Assembly (NCBI RefSeq): GCF_000517105.1
Contig: NZ_KI912148.1
Span: 1,544,518 to 1,608,517 of the forward strand
Direction of reading: 5' to 3'
Origin: Fischerella sp. PCC 9605
GTDB taxonomy: Bacteria > Cyanobacteriota > Cyanobacteriia > Cyanobacteriales > Nostocaceae
DNA length: 64,000 nt
In this document: positions 8,011-15,177 of the stretch, one piece after another
How positions within the stretch are numbered: the first letter of the stretch is position 1
Layout: the number at the start of each line of letters is the position of its first letter
Translations under genes and position numbers: made by a program
The notes under the pieces: model-generated
What the model was told of the DNA's origin: nothing
Databases searched by the model: none
What the model saw: only the letters and a program-made list of their open reading frames with translations

Positions 8011-8574
8011 TTACTCTAACAACCAAGCAAGCAAATCCTTAATTGTAAGGTGTAACTCACCCGCAAACGATGGCATAGGAAGAAGTGCATCTGGCTCATC
8101 AAACACTTCAGTTTCTTGTTTGGGACGATAAATAAACACAGTTTGCTCATTCGGATCAATTAGCCAACCCATTTGAGTTCCATACTTTAGACAATGAAGA
8201 ATATTTTTCGTCACTTTTGTCTGGTTTTGATCGGGAGACAAAATTTCAATTGTCCAATCTGGAGCGATGGAAAATGTATTGGCAACCTCCCCATTCTCAT
8301 CACGGGGAATCCTACTCCAAATAAAAACCGCGATGTCAGGTACAATTGAACGACCACCAAAAGTACAACGCAACTCAGGAAACGCACGAGCGATACGATT
8401 AGGCTTTACTACACCATTGATGGTAGATATAAATTCTCCTTGAATTGTACTATGTTTCCCTTGGGGCATGGGCTTCTGGATAATTTGACCATCAATGTAC
8501 TCACTAGCAGGTTTTGTTTCTGGTAGTTGCAGAAACTCTTCTAATGTCAGCATTTTAGATGGTACTTGTACCAT
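8011..8574 (-). CDS. Uma2-family (DUF820) putative endonuclease
   Basis: A 187-residue Uma2 protein, a PD-(D/E)XK-like fold that is hugely expanded in cyanobacteria. Visible are LTLEEFLQLP, EYIDGQIIQKP, VPDIAVF and WTIEILSPDQ (the D...E-x-S core), then YGTQMGWLIDP. The Met at 8574 (MVQVPSK) fits the family N-terminus; an in-frame extension to 8637 adds 21 unsupported residues. The function of Uma2 proteins is not established. It sits alone among toxin-antitoxin pairs. Confidence 0.85.
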   Translation of the reverse strand: MVQVPSKMLTLEEFLQLPETKPASEYIDGQIIQKPMPQGKHSTIQGEFISTINGVVKPNRIARAFPELRCTFGGRSIVPDIAVFIWSRIPRDENGEVANTFSIAPDWTIEILSPDQNQTKVTKNILHCLKYGTQMGWLIDPNEQTVFIYRPKQETEVFDEPDALLPMPSFAGELHLTIKDLLAWLLE

Positions 8575-8689
8575 TTTGCGCTTGCCTCCAAGTCTGCCAG
8601 AGCAAATTCCAATCTCTATCTTAGCTAGAAAACTCAATCAAAATTGCCCTACCGGATCGCTTAGTAGCGCCTAGACTTCTCAATTGGGT

Positions 8690-8775
8690 AATCGCTCACA
8701 GGCAGTTTGCTCCCCTTGCTCTTAGTAGACACTAGTATCTGGACTTGTTTATGAGCGATCGCGCATTGCTGTGAC
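8690..8775. repeat. TA-island repeat, copy 2
   Basis: Contains CAGTTTGCTCCCCTTGCTCTT, ACTAGTATCTGGACTT and TTATGAGCGATCGC followed by GCATTGCTGTGAC. The last stretch recurs in copy 4. Next to it is TGTAGCCTAGTTTTGGCAAA, which recurs near 10197 and in part near 7939. Confidence 0.7.
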
Positions 8776-8900
8776 ATAAGCTGTAGCCTAGTTTTGGCAA
8801 ACCCTCAGTAATTAACGGCAAAGGTCAGCCACCGCAAGTCACCTCTGAAACTCAACCGATAACCTCAATACGGTCAGTTGCGCCGCGTTCTTATACCACG

Positions 8901-9161
8901 CTACAACTTGCCGATTAGCTTGTCGTACTCTGCATGAGTCCCAATCCAAAACCAAGAAATGCCATCTTCTACTTCAACACCTAAAGCCTGATAATCTAGC
9001 CCTGCCCGAACTGACCAATACTTGTTACCAATCTTTTTGAAGTGCAACGATGGATGAGATGGATCAGCTTTAAGCAACTCATAGCATTGATCGGCAGTTT
9101 GCTGTACGTTTTCGGGTAAAGTGTTGTAGCATTTCCAAAATCGCCGTGTCGTGTAGTGCAT
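8901..9161 (-). CDS. RelE/HigB-like toxin
   Basis: Small basic single-domain protein of 86 residues from the Met at 9161, or 91 from 9176. It has the RelE-fold pattern: a helical start (RRFWKCYNTLPENVQQTADQCYELL), then the strand pair FKKIGNKYWSVRAGLDYQALG and a C-terminal IGTHAEYDKLI. Such proteins are ribosome-dependent or free mRNA interferases. The start at 9161 gives a TAATG overlap with the upstream antitoxin stop, the more likely arrangement. Confidence 0.8.
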   Translation of the reverse strand: MHYTTRRFWKCYNTLPENVQQTADQCYELLKADPSHPSLHFKKIGNKYWSVRAGLDYQALGVEVEDGISWFWIGTHAEYDKLIGKL

Positions 9162-9361
9162 TAAATTTCTCGACACTGCCCTGACTCGAATTCAGCGATC
9201 GCCTCTTGAGCTAAGGCTTCTAACTTACCATCTGCAATGTCTTGCTCTAGCTGTTCATCCCAATGCTGATAATCCAAGTCAAAAAACCACTGCCTTAGAC
9301 GCTCGAAATCCTGTGACGGAAGTGTTAGAATCGCCGCTTCAATTTCTTCTAGGGTTGACAT
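9161..9361 (-). CDS. antitoxin partner of the RelE-like toxin
   Basis: A 66-residue acidic protein (MSTLEEIEAAILTLP ...) immediately upstream of and touching the toxin gene. The ending LAQEAIAEFESGQCREI matches the tail of many small cyanobacterial antitoxins. No helix-turn-helix is apparent. Pairing rests mainly on gene order, size and overlap. Confidence 0.75.
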   Translation of the reverse strand: MSTLEEIEAAILTLPSQDFERLRQWFFDLDYQHWDEQLEQDIADGKLEALAQEAIAEFESGQCREI

Positions 9362-9538
9362 ATCAATAATTTACCTCTTTGCTCTTGAGCAAATTATAGC
9401 TTTGCGTCAACTGCAACGCGGTTATGTGATTGCTATTGCAAATAGCGCTTTTTATCTCTTTTAATTTTACTGGCTAGCAAGCGATCGCCCTACACCGTCG
9501 CAATTATCCCGTAATGGATAACCTCACGATTTTAAAGG

Positions 9539-9616
9539 AGCGATCGCTAAAAAACAGTTTGCTCTCCTTGCTCTTTCAGCAGACGCTAGTATCTGGACTT
9601 TATTATGAGCGATCGC
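9539..9616. repeat. TA-island repeat, copy 3
   Basis: Reads GAGCGATCGCTAAAAAACAG, TTTGCTCTCCTTGCTCTTTC, GACGCTAGTATCTGGACTT and TTATGAGCGATCGC. HIP1 octamers bound both ends. It lies between the second and third toxin-antitoxin pairs. Confidence 0.72.
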
Positions 9617-9656
9617 ACTTCACTTGTTTATATAGATTCGTTGTCATCGCTGTTAC

Positions 9657-9929
9657 CTAATAGACCTCGTCATGGCTACCAATATCTACAAACACAGCAT
9701 TCCCATCCTCTGTGAAGTAAAACAATACCCTCTCGTCATAACCCACGCTGAAACTCCATAATTCATTGAGCTTGCCAGACAATTTGTGAGTTTTCAGACT
9801 TTGATCAAATCGGTCTGTTGTAAACTGCTCCAGCTTTTGCCAAAATCTTGCTTCTAAATCTACGTTTCCCTTGATTCGCTTTTTAAAGGCACGTCGGAAT
9901 GAAGAACTGAAACTAACTTCCACTATCAC
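9657..9929 (-). CDS. YafQ/RelE-family mRNA interferase toxin
   Basis: A 90-residue RelE-superfamily protein. FSSSFRRAFKKRIKGN near the start, LKTHKLSGKLNELWSFSVGYDERVLFY in the middle and VFVDIGSHDEVY at the end match the YafQ-type pattern, with the C-terminal GSHDEVY typical of this subfamily. It overlaps the antitoxin gene by 4 bp. Likely role: translation-dependent mRNA cleavage when the antitoxin is lost. Confidence 0.87.
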   Translation of the reverse strand: MIVEVSFSSSFRRAFKKRIKGNVDLEARFWQKLEQFTTDRFDQSLKTHKLSGKLNELWSFSVGYDERVLFYFTEDGNAVFVDIGSHDEVY

Positions 9930-10132
9930 TCCTCTATCAGTCGTTTTAGTTCATTAATATTGGAGGAGAATTTCAGTTCACCGTTTTTTTCTTCTACTTG
10001 CGCTGTTTTGAAGTTTTCGTATATCTGTTCACGACGTTCTTCCCGTAGATACTGCTTCAACAGCAATTGAATTTCCTGCTTTTCCTCGATAGAAAGACCT
10101 TTGATTGCCTCGACCACATCACTGAAGCTCAT
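9926..10132 (-). CDS. antitoxin partner of the YafQ-like toxin
   Basis: A 68-residue highly charged helical protein. The N-terminus MSFSDVVEAIKGLSIEEKQEIQLLLKQYL is shared by many small cyanobacterial antitoxins. The C-terminal half is acidic and probably wraps the toxin. It is translationally coupled (4 bp overlap) to the toxin gene. No DNA-binding motif was recognised. Confidence 0.78.
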   Translation of the reverse strand: MSFSDVVEAIKGLSIEEKQEIQLLLKQYLREERREQIYENFKTAQVEEKNGELKFSSNINELKRLIEE

Positions 10133-10262
10133 AACTTGAAAAACCTTTTGGGGCTTACCCGATCAATTTAACATGATGGTTGTTGTGTTGGATAAATAGC
10201 CTAGTTTTGGTAAACCTCGGTAACGACCCCGTTATACAGTTGTTATTCGAGTATCATTCAAC

Positions 10263-10291
10263 TTGACAAATTATGCTAAAACTAGCATATT
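10263..10291 (+). promoter_or_regulatory. promoter and operator of the HigBA-like pair
   Basis: TTGACA at 10263-10268, a 17 bp spacer and CATATT at 10286-10291 form a plausible promoter. Within it lies the palindrome TATGCTA, AAAC, TAGCATA (10272-10289). The ATG at 10298 follows so closely that the transcript would be almost leaderless. The helix-turn-helix antitoxin encoded downstream is the natural candidate to bind it. Confidence 0.6.
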
Positions 10292-10297
10292 AAAGTC

Positions 10298-10696
10298 ATG
10301 AACCCACCCCTAAAGCCTGTTGAATGGATTGCCAGTTCCCTCGATGACTTAAAAGACTTTCCTGAAGATGTCCAGCAAGTCATGGGTTATGCCCTATACC
10401 TAGCGCAATGTGGTGAGAAGCACCCAGATGCAAAGCCACTCAAAGGCTTCAAAGGAGCAGTGATTTTGGAGGTGGTTGAGGACTTTGATACAGACACGTA
10501 CCGAGCAGTTTATACAGTCAAATTTGAAGGAGTTGTGTATGTGTTGGACGCCTTTCAGAAGAAATCTAAGCGTGGAATTGCGACTCCCAAGCAAGATATT
10601 GAACTGATTGAAGCTCGACTCAAACGCGCCAAAGAACATTACGAACAGTACTATAAGCAGCGTCTAGAGGAAGACAAAAATGAGCAAAGAAATTAA
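10298..10696 (+). CDS. HigB/Gp49-like toxin (DUF891 family)
   Basis: A 132-residue member of the phage-derived Gp49-like/HigB group. The core motifs are visible: VQQVMGYALYLAQCGEKHPDAKPLKGF, then TYRAVYTVKFEGVVYVLDAFQKKSKRGIATPKQDIELI. The YVLDAFQKKSKxGIATP segment is the family signature. As toxin-first gene it overlaps the downstream HTH antitoxin by 17 bp, the normal order for HigBA. Predicted function is ribosome-associated mRNA cleavage. Confidence 0.9.
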   Translation: MNPPLKPVEWIASSLDDLKDFPEDVQQVMGYALYLAQCGEKHPDAKPLKGFKGAVILEVVEDFDTDTYRAVYTVKFEGVVYVLDAFQKKSKRGIATPKQDIELIEARLKRAKEHYEQYYKQRLEEDKNEQRN

Positions 10697-11009
10697 GGTG
10701 CAATCAAGCAGTGGTAATATTTTTGCAGATATAGGACTCGCGACTTCCGACGAGTTGTTGATTAAAGCGGAACTCGTTCGACAAATCAGTGACCTGATCG
10801 CTGCGAGAAACCTGACTCAAACCGAAGCGGCAAAACTGCTCGGAATCGATCAACCCAAAATCTCTGCTTTACTGCGTGGAAAGCTTTCCGGATTTTCAAC
10901 CGAACGCCTCTTTCGATTTTTAAACGCACTGGGGAGTGATGTGGAAATTCGTGTTATTCCCAAACCTCAATCAAACTCTCAAGCTCAGACAAGAGTTGTT
11001 AGTGTCTAG
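10680..11009 (+). CDS. XRE-type helix-turn-helix antitoxin (HigA-like)
   Basis: A 109-residue DNA-binding antitoxin. The helix-turn-helix covers about residues 35-80: ISDLIAARNLTQTEAAKLLGIDQPKISALLRGK, followed by FSTERLFRFLNALGSDVEI, which is typical for the XRE antitoxin partner of DUF891 toxins. It overlaps the toxin by 17 bp. It probably autoregulates the pair through the palindrome at 10272-10289. Confidence 0.92.
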   Translation: MSKEIKVQSSSGNIFADIGLATSDELLIKAELVRQISDLIAARNLTQTEAAKLLGIDQPKISALLRGKLSGFSTERLFRFLNALGSDVEIRVIPKPQSNSQAQTRVVSV

Positions 11010-11057
11010 AACACCGATTCAGTATTCAACCTAAGGGCTAAAAAACCACGTTTGTTC

Positions 11058-11085
11058 GTAGAGACGCGAAATTTCGCGTCTCTAC
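11058..11085. repeat. GTAGAGACGCG palindrome, copy 1
   Basis: Perfect 28 bp palindrome with arms GTAGAGACGCGAAA and TTTCGCGTCTCTAC. Identical copies are at 15114 and 18970, a variant core at 41292 and a diverged one at 58170. A known kind of dispersed palindrome in Nostocales. Here it may also stop transcription of the HigBA-like pair. Confidence 0.85.
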
Positions 11086-11150
11086 AGCCAACGAAAAATC
11101 GGTCTTTTCAGGAACAAAAACTGGGTTTTTGGGATTACTGAATTGATGTT

Positions 11151-11280
11151 CTAGAGGATGTCGCGCAGTGTCGGTTCCCCAACAGTTTCAGTGACGTATT
11201 TTTTCAAATTCGCCTTTTTCAACTTTTCGGTAATTTGCCTCATCTGTTGTAAGGGTACATTTAAGTCAGAGGCGATCGCT
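11151..11280 (-). pseudogene. duplicated fragment of tex
   Basis: Minus-strand reading gives AIASDLNVPLQQMRQITEKL, then KKANLKKYVTETVGEPTLRD and IL before a TAG stop at 11151-11153. The intact tex gene (12228-12350) encodes the same segment with a few substitutions (AIAKDLAVPLQQVTQIAEKL ...). About 42 codons are open with no frameshift. The rest of tex is absent. It is a partial duplication lying upstream of, and fused to, a copy of the TA-island repeat. Confidence 0.8.
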
Positions 11281-11337
11281 AAAAGACAGTTTGCTAGTAT
11301 CTGGACTTCTTTATGAGCGATCGCGCATTGCTGCGAC
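11271..11337. repeat. TA-island repeat, copy 4
   Basis: GGCGATCGCTAAAAGACAGT, TTGCTAGTATCTGGACTT and TTATGAGCGATCGC then GCATTGCTGCGAC. The central CTCCTTGCTCTT segment of the other copies is deleted. Its left HIP1 is shared with the end of the tex fragment, suggesting joining at a HIP1 site. Confidence 0.7.
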
Positions 11338-11339
11338 GG

Positions 11340-11552
11340 CTACTCTGATTCACCCTCAACTGATGTACTTTGCTGAATCTGCTCAGTTAGGTTCTCTTCC
11401 CAATTATTGTCATTTAAGTCTATGCTGATCATCCGTCCAGCAGCTGATGAACGGTCAATATAAGCCTGAAAAGCGACGATATCTTCTCGATGACTCAGCA
11501 CATATTGCCTTAACTCATCAAGGCTCATTGCTTCATAATTAGTGGTTGTCAT
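11340..11552 (-). CDS. DUF6887-type small protein
   Basis: A 70-residue acidic protein. The start TNYEAMSLDELRQYVLSHREDIVAFQAYIDR matches small cyanobacterial proteins I know as DUF6887. It overlaps the upstream partner by 4 bp and the two are usually found together. Size, coupling and location among toxin-antitoxin pairs suggest a toxin-antitoxin-like module, but no biochemical function is known to me. Confidence 0.75.
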   Translation of the reverse strand: MTTTNYEAMSLDELRQYVLSHREDIVAFQAYIDRSSAAGRMISIDLNDNNWEENLTEQIQQSTSVEGESE

Positions 11553-11740
11553 GGCTCGTATCCTCCCGTAGGCTTGATCTCGAAATCCAAATTCTCTCCA
11601 GCTAGCACGTATAACCTGCCAGTCCTCTCGTCTATGCGAACAAGCTCAATACTTTTATATTGCCATCCCGGATATATGACGTTAGTGAGTCGGTAACACA
11701 ATCGATAAAGTCCCTGAGTTTGTTCATTTGTTGGATTCAT
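11549..11740 (-). CDS. DUF6888-type small protein
   Basis: A 63-residue protein: NEQTQGLYRLCYRLTNVIYPG followed by SIELVRIDERTGRLYVLAGENLDFEI. The RIDERTGRLYVLAGE pattern is characteristic of the group I know as DUF6888. It is the first gene of the coupled pair (4 bp overlap). The function is unknown; it could be the toxin or the antitoxin of a new type II-like module. Confidence 0.75.
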   Translation of the reverse strand: MNPTNEQTQGLYRLCYRLTNVIYPGWQYKSIELVRIDERTGRLYVLAGENLDFEIKPTGGYEP

Positions 11741-11819
11741 GTCATACGTACAGCTTAACTTGCCAACTCATGGTAGTAGCTTTGGTGCAACAAATGCTAC
11801 GCAAGCTAGTTATAAGCTT

Positions 11820-11873
11820 GTAGTGAGGACTTCAGTCCTCTTCCTTGAAAGCAAGGACTAAAGTCCTTACTAC
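11820..11873. repeat. GTAGTGAGGACTT inverted repeat
   Basis: Imperfect inverted repeat with arms GTAGTGAGGACTT ... AAGTCCTTACTAC, containing inner GAGGACTTCAGTCCTC and AAGGACTAAAGTCCTT hairpins. It is a common dispersed element of Nostocales, lying between the DUF6888 gene and tex, just beyond the tex stop codon, where it could end tex transcripts. Confidence 0.75.
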
Positions 11874-11908
11874 AAACAAGTTTTATACATAATGTGAGAA
11901 CAGAGATT

Positions 11909-14068
11909 CTACTGCTTCACCCCCTTCATCGATAAACCAATCCGCTTCAATTTCTCATTCACTTCCAACACTCTTACTTTCACAACCTGTCCCACCTTCA
12001 CGATTTTCTTTGGATCGTCCACAAACCTGTCAGCAAGTTGGGAGATATGCACCAAACCATCCTGATGCACACCAATATCCACAAATGCACCAAAATTGGC
12101 GACATTGGTAACTATCCCCTCTAATTCCATCCCTACTTTCAAATCGGAAATCTCTTTAATTCCCTCTTGGAAGGTGGCATACTTAAACTCAGCGCGGGGA
12201 TCTCTACCTGGTTTTTCTAATTCTTTAAGGATGTCGCGTAGTGTTGGTTCGCCTACGGTGTCGGTGACGTATTTTTTCAGGTTTGTCTTGTTGAGTTTTT
12301 CAGCAATTTGCGTCACCTGTTGTAAGGGTACAGCTAAATCTTTAGCGATCGCCTGCACCACCGAATAACTCTCTGGATGTACGGCGGTATTGTCCAAAGG
12401 ATTCTCACCACCGCGAATGCGGAGAAAACCTGCTGCTTGTTCAAACGCCTTTGGCCCCAACTTCGGTACCTTCAGTAGTTCCCGGCGATTTTTAAAGGCT
12501 CCGTGCTGGTTGCGGTATGTGACAATGTTGTTAGCAACCGTGGGCGTAATGCCAGAGACGAAAGTCAAAAGTTCCTTAGAAGCTGTATTCAAATCTACAC
12601 CAACGTAGTTAACGCAGCTTTCTACCGTTTCATCCAATTTCTTTTTCAGTAACTTCTGATCCACGTCGTGTTGGTATTGTCCCACACCAATAGATTTGGG
12701 GTCGATTTTCACCAGTTCCGCCAAGGGATCTTGCAAGCGGCGACCGATACTAATTGCTCCGCGCACGGTAACATCTAAGTCGGGAAATTCTTGTGCTGCA
12801 ACTTTACTAGCACTATATATAGATGCACCCGACTCATTGACAATAACTTTAATTGGTTTGCGTTCCATAGTTCGCAGCACTTCCGCCACAAACTCGTCTG
12901 TTTCGCGGGAAGCTGTACCATTACCAATAGCTATTAACTCTACCTTGTACTTTTCAATCAGATTTTTGAGAGTTTGTGCAGACTTAGCACGTTGTTCTAG
13001 TGCTTGGTGGGGAAATACCGCCTGGTATTCCAAAAATTTTCCCGTTTCATCAAGTATTGCAACTTTACACCCAGTTCTAAACCCCGGATCTATCGCCATC
13101 GTCGGTTTCATCCCCGCAGGTGCAGACAGCAGCAATTCTCGCAAATTTGCTTCAAATGTCTTGATCGACTCAATGTCAGCGTACAGTTTCTTCTCTGAAA
13201 TTACCTCACCGATCAAAGAAGTTTTCATCAGACGGTTAAATGCATCTTTAACCATTTCCTGGTAAAAATTGCGGATAGGGCGATGTTTGGAGCGAATTTC
13301 CTGTGATTCTAAATAGGAAAGCACCATATCTTCATTAAAGGAGATATCAAAACTCAACACACCTTCATTTTCACCGCGACACAATGCTAGCAAATTGTGA
13401 GGTGCAATATTTTTTACCTTTGCCTGATAGTTACGGTACATCTCGAACTTCGTCGTTCCTTCAGGATGCTCATCTTTGATCCGAGAGACAAATATCCCTT
13501 CTTCTAACAAATATTCACGCAGATATGCGCGTAACTCTGCTTTTTCCGCGACTTCCTCTGCAAGGATGTCAGCAGCACCCTTTAGCGCTTCCTCTGCTGT
13601 TTTGACTCCCTTTTCTAGGGAAATATACTTCTGTGCTTCTGCTTCTAAAGGAATAGGTGCAGCATTTTTGGTATTCAGCGACTTGATAAATTCTGCCAAA
13701 GGTTCCAGTCCTTTTTCTCTCGCAACGGTGGTGCGGGTGCGACGCTTGGGACGGTAGGGTAAATATAAATCTTCTAGCTCTGTTTTTTGCAAACAGGCTG
13801 CAATTTTTGCTTTGAGTTCGTCGGTAAGTTTACCTTGTTCGGCGATCGCATTTAAAATTACCGTTTTTCGTTCTTCTAGTTCCGTTAAGTAAGTATATCT
13901 ATCTGCCAATTCGCGCAGCTGGACTTCATTCATTTCCCCAGTGCGTTCTTTACGGTAACGTGCAATAAAGGGAATTGTTGCACCCTCCGCCAGGAGTTCC
14001 AGCGCGTTTTGCACCTGATAGGCTTTGAGGTTGAGTTCAGTTGCCAGTAATTGAGGAATGTTCAGCAT
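11909..14068 (-). CDS. tex: Tex-family RNA-binding transcription accessory protein
   Basis: A 719-residue protein, close to the usual length. In order: the N-terminal Tex helical domain (about 1-190, with PFIARYRKERTGEMNE), a YqgF/RuvC-like nuclease-fold domain (about 325-450, MAIDPGFRTGCKVAILDETG), helix-hairpin-helix motifs (about 490-560) and a C-terminal S1 RNA-binding domain (about 640-715, LKVGMELEGIVTNVANFGAFVDIGVHQDGLVHISQL). Tex proteins act on RNA and transcription under stress. Part of its sequence (12228-12350) has been copied to 11151-11280. Confidence 0.97.
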   Translation of the reverse strand: MLNIPQLLATELNLKAYQVQNALELLAEGATIPFIARYRKERTGEMNEVQLRELADRYTYLTELEERKTVILNAIAEQGKLTDELKAKIAACLQKTELEDLYLPYRPKRRTRTTVAREKGLEPLAEFIKSLNTKNAAPIPLEAEAQKYISLEKGVKTAEEALKGAADILAEEVAEKAELRAYLREYLLEEGIFVSRIKDEHPEGTTKFEMYRNYQAKVKNIAPHNLLALCRGENEGVLSFDISFNEDMVLSYLESQEIRSKHRPIRNFYQEMVKDAFNRLMKTSLIGEVISEKKLYADIESIKTFEANLRELLLSAPAGMKPTMAIDPGFRTGCKVAILDETGKFLEYQAVFPHQALEQRAKSAQTLKNLIEKYKVELIAIGNGTASRETDEFVAEVLRTMERKPIKVIVNESGASIYSASKVAAQEFPDLDVTVRGAISIGRRLQDPLAELVKIDPKSIGVGQYQHDVDQKLLKKKLDETVESCVNYVGVDLNTASKELLTFVSGITPTVANNIVTYRNQHGAFKNRRELLKVPKLGPKAFEQAAGFLRIRGGENPLDNTAVHPESYSVVQAIAKDLAVPLQQVTQIAEKLNKTNLKKYVTDTVGEPTLRDILKELEKPGRDPRAEFKYATFQEGIKEISDLKVGMELEGIVTNVANFGAFVDIGVHQDGLVHISQLADRFVDDPKKIVKVGQVVKVRVLEVNEKLKRIGLSMKGVKQ

Positions 14069-14223
14069 CGGGTGTCAATGGAAAAAGTTACTCAATCAAG
14101 GTAATACGGTAGATTGATGTGAGAAGGCAAGTGTAGAATGTTAAGCTAATATATTAGACTTTTTAGGAAACTTAACTAATTATGCTGTTGTTATTAATAG
14201 CGTATTATGGCCAAGAATAGCGC

Positions 14224-14240
14224 GTAGTAAATTTTACTAC
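14224..14240. repeat. GTAGTAAAT palindrome
   Basis: Inverted repeat GTAGTAAA, T, TTTACTAC in the 251 bp gap between the divergent tex and the small membrane-protein gene. It could be an operator for the latter, but no regulator is evident. Confidence 0.4.
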
Positions 14241-14319
14241 ACGTATTTATAACAGCAGCCTTAATATCCACATACCACGCATATAGCGCTTCTGGTTTTA
14301 GTTCAGAGGTGAAGGAAAA

Positions 14320-14655
14320 ATGCCTTTGTTGTTTCTGATACCACTTTTTACTGGTTTAGTAACTGCCTATATCTTCAAAAAAAGCACCGATGAAATCGGG
14401 CAGCTTATCGGTGTAGTCGCAGTTATTAGCCTAGCTTTAGGCTTGATATTAGCACCTTGGCAAGTGCAGCTTTTGTTGCTAGTAGTTGTCTTGGTTGGTA
14501 CTCAAAAACTATTACAACAAAATGAGTACAAACTCAGACAGCAAAAAAAACAACAAGAGCAACCAAATTATAATCACAGCCGACAAGCAAGTAGTTCTGA
14601 GGTTCAAAAAATGGAGAATGAATTTACACGTAAGTATCGCGGTGTAAATTACTAG
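14320..14655 (+). CDS. small membrane protein of unknown function
   Basis: A 111-residue protein. A short N-terminal hydrophobic segment (LLFLIPLFTGLVTAYIF) and a longer one (about 28-60, IGVVAVISLALGLILAPW then QVQLLLLVVVLVG) are followed by a Gln/Lys-rich cytoplasmic tail with predicted coiled-coil character (LLQQNEYKLRQQKKQQEQ). GAGGTGAAGGA before the ATG is a strong ribosome binding site, so I believe it is expressed. No family recognised. Confidence 0.75.
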   Translation: MPLLFLIPLFTGLVTAYIFKKSTDEIGQLIGVVAVISLALGLILAPWQVQLLLLVVVLVGTQKLLQQNEYKLRQQKKQQEQPNYNHSRQASSSEVQKMENEFTRKYRGVNY

Positions 14656-14979
14656 GACTTGACAGTTGAAGTTACAAAGGGAGAAATTGCTGGTAAGTAT
14701 TGCACTCTCCCTTGGAGAATTCATAAGCTTTGCTTTAAAACCGACGTTGTGCGATGGTGGGGACACCCGCTAGCAGCGATCGCATAACTGGCTAACAGGG
14801 TTAATATTCTTGACGTTAAAAAACTGTAACCAGTTATGGCGATCGTCAAGACAGGCGACGCTAAGCATAAAAACTTTTTAGATTTTCTCAATCTCTTGTG
14901 GGGTGGGCATCCTACCCGCCCAAGTTATGCAAATTAGATGTGTAATAGCTTAATAGGTAATGGTTCCAATAGTAAAAGT

Positions 14980-15004
14980 AGGATGGGCACTCACTGCCCA
15001 TCCT
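14980..15004. terminator. possible terminator hairpin
   Basis: Perfect 10 bp stem AGGATGGGCA / TGCCCATCCT with a 5-base loop CTCAC. No long T-run follows, so termination strength is uncertain. Confidence 0.45.
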
Positions 15005-15076
15005 CTAAATATCAGCATAGTAAGCTTCATGCTTTTTGTTGGCTGTGACGCTGAAAAATAGAGAAATCAACAACTC

Positions 15077-15142
15077 ATATCATTTCACAAAAACTCTGAT
15101 ACAAATACAGAGAGTAGAGACGCGAAATTTCGCGTCTCTACA
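15077..15142. repeat. 66 bp repeat carrying GTAGAGACGCG palindrome, copy 2
   Basis: ATTTCACAAAAACTCTGATACAAATACAGA-type leader (described in two parts: ATTTCACAAAAACTC, TGATACAAATACAGA) followed by the perfect palindrome at 15114-15141. An inverted copy with the same leader is at 18969-19037, so the repeated unit is longer than the palindrome. Confidence 0.8.
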
Positions 15143-15177
15143 AAATTTATATGTATCGTGATTAACGTGAAACGATA

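Larger units (their letters stand above)
14656..15177. repeat. gap with repeats between the membrane protein and LEA genes
   Basis: No gene seen. It holds a repeat at 14893-14951 (TCTTGTGGGGTGGGCATCC ... ATGCAAATTAGATGTG), a hairpin AGGATGGGCA, CTCAC, TGCCCATCCT at 14980-15004, and the longer palindrome-bearing repeat at 15077-15142. Inverted copies of the first and third lie at 17191-17251 and 18969-19037. Confidence 0.65.

Noticed and set aside
12096-13757. Several plus-strand open frames opposite tex
   Set aside because: They are shadows of the well-supported tex gene; no ribosome binding sites or family features.
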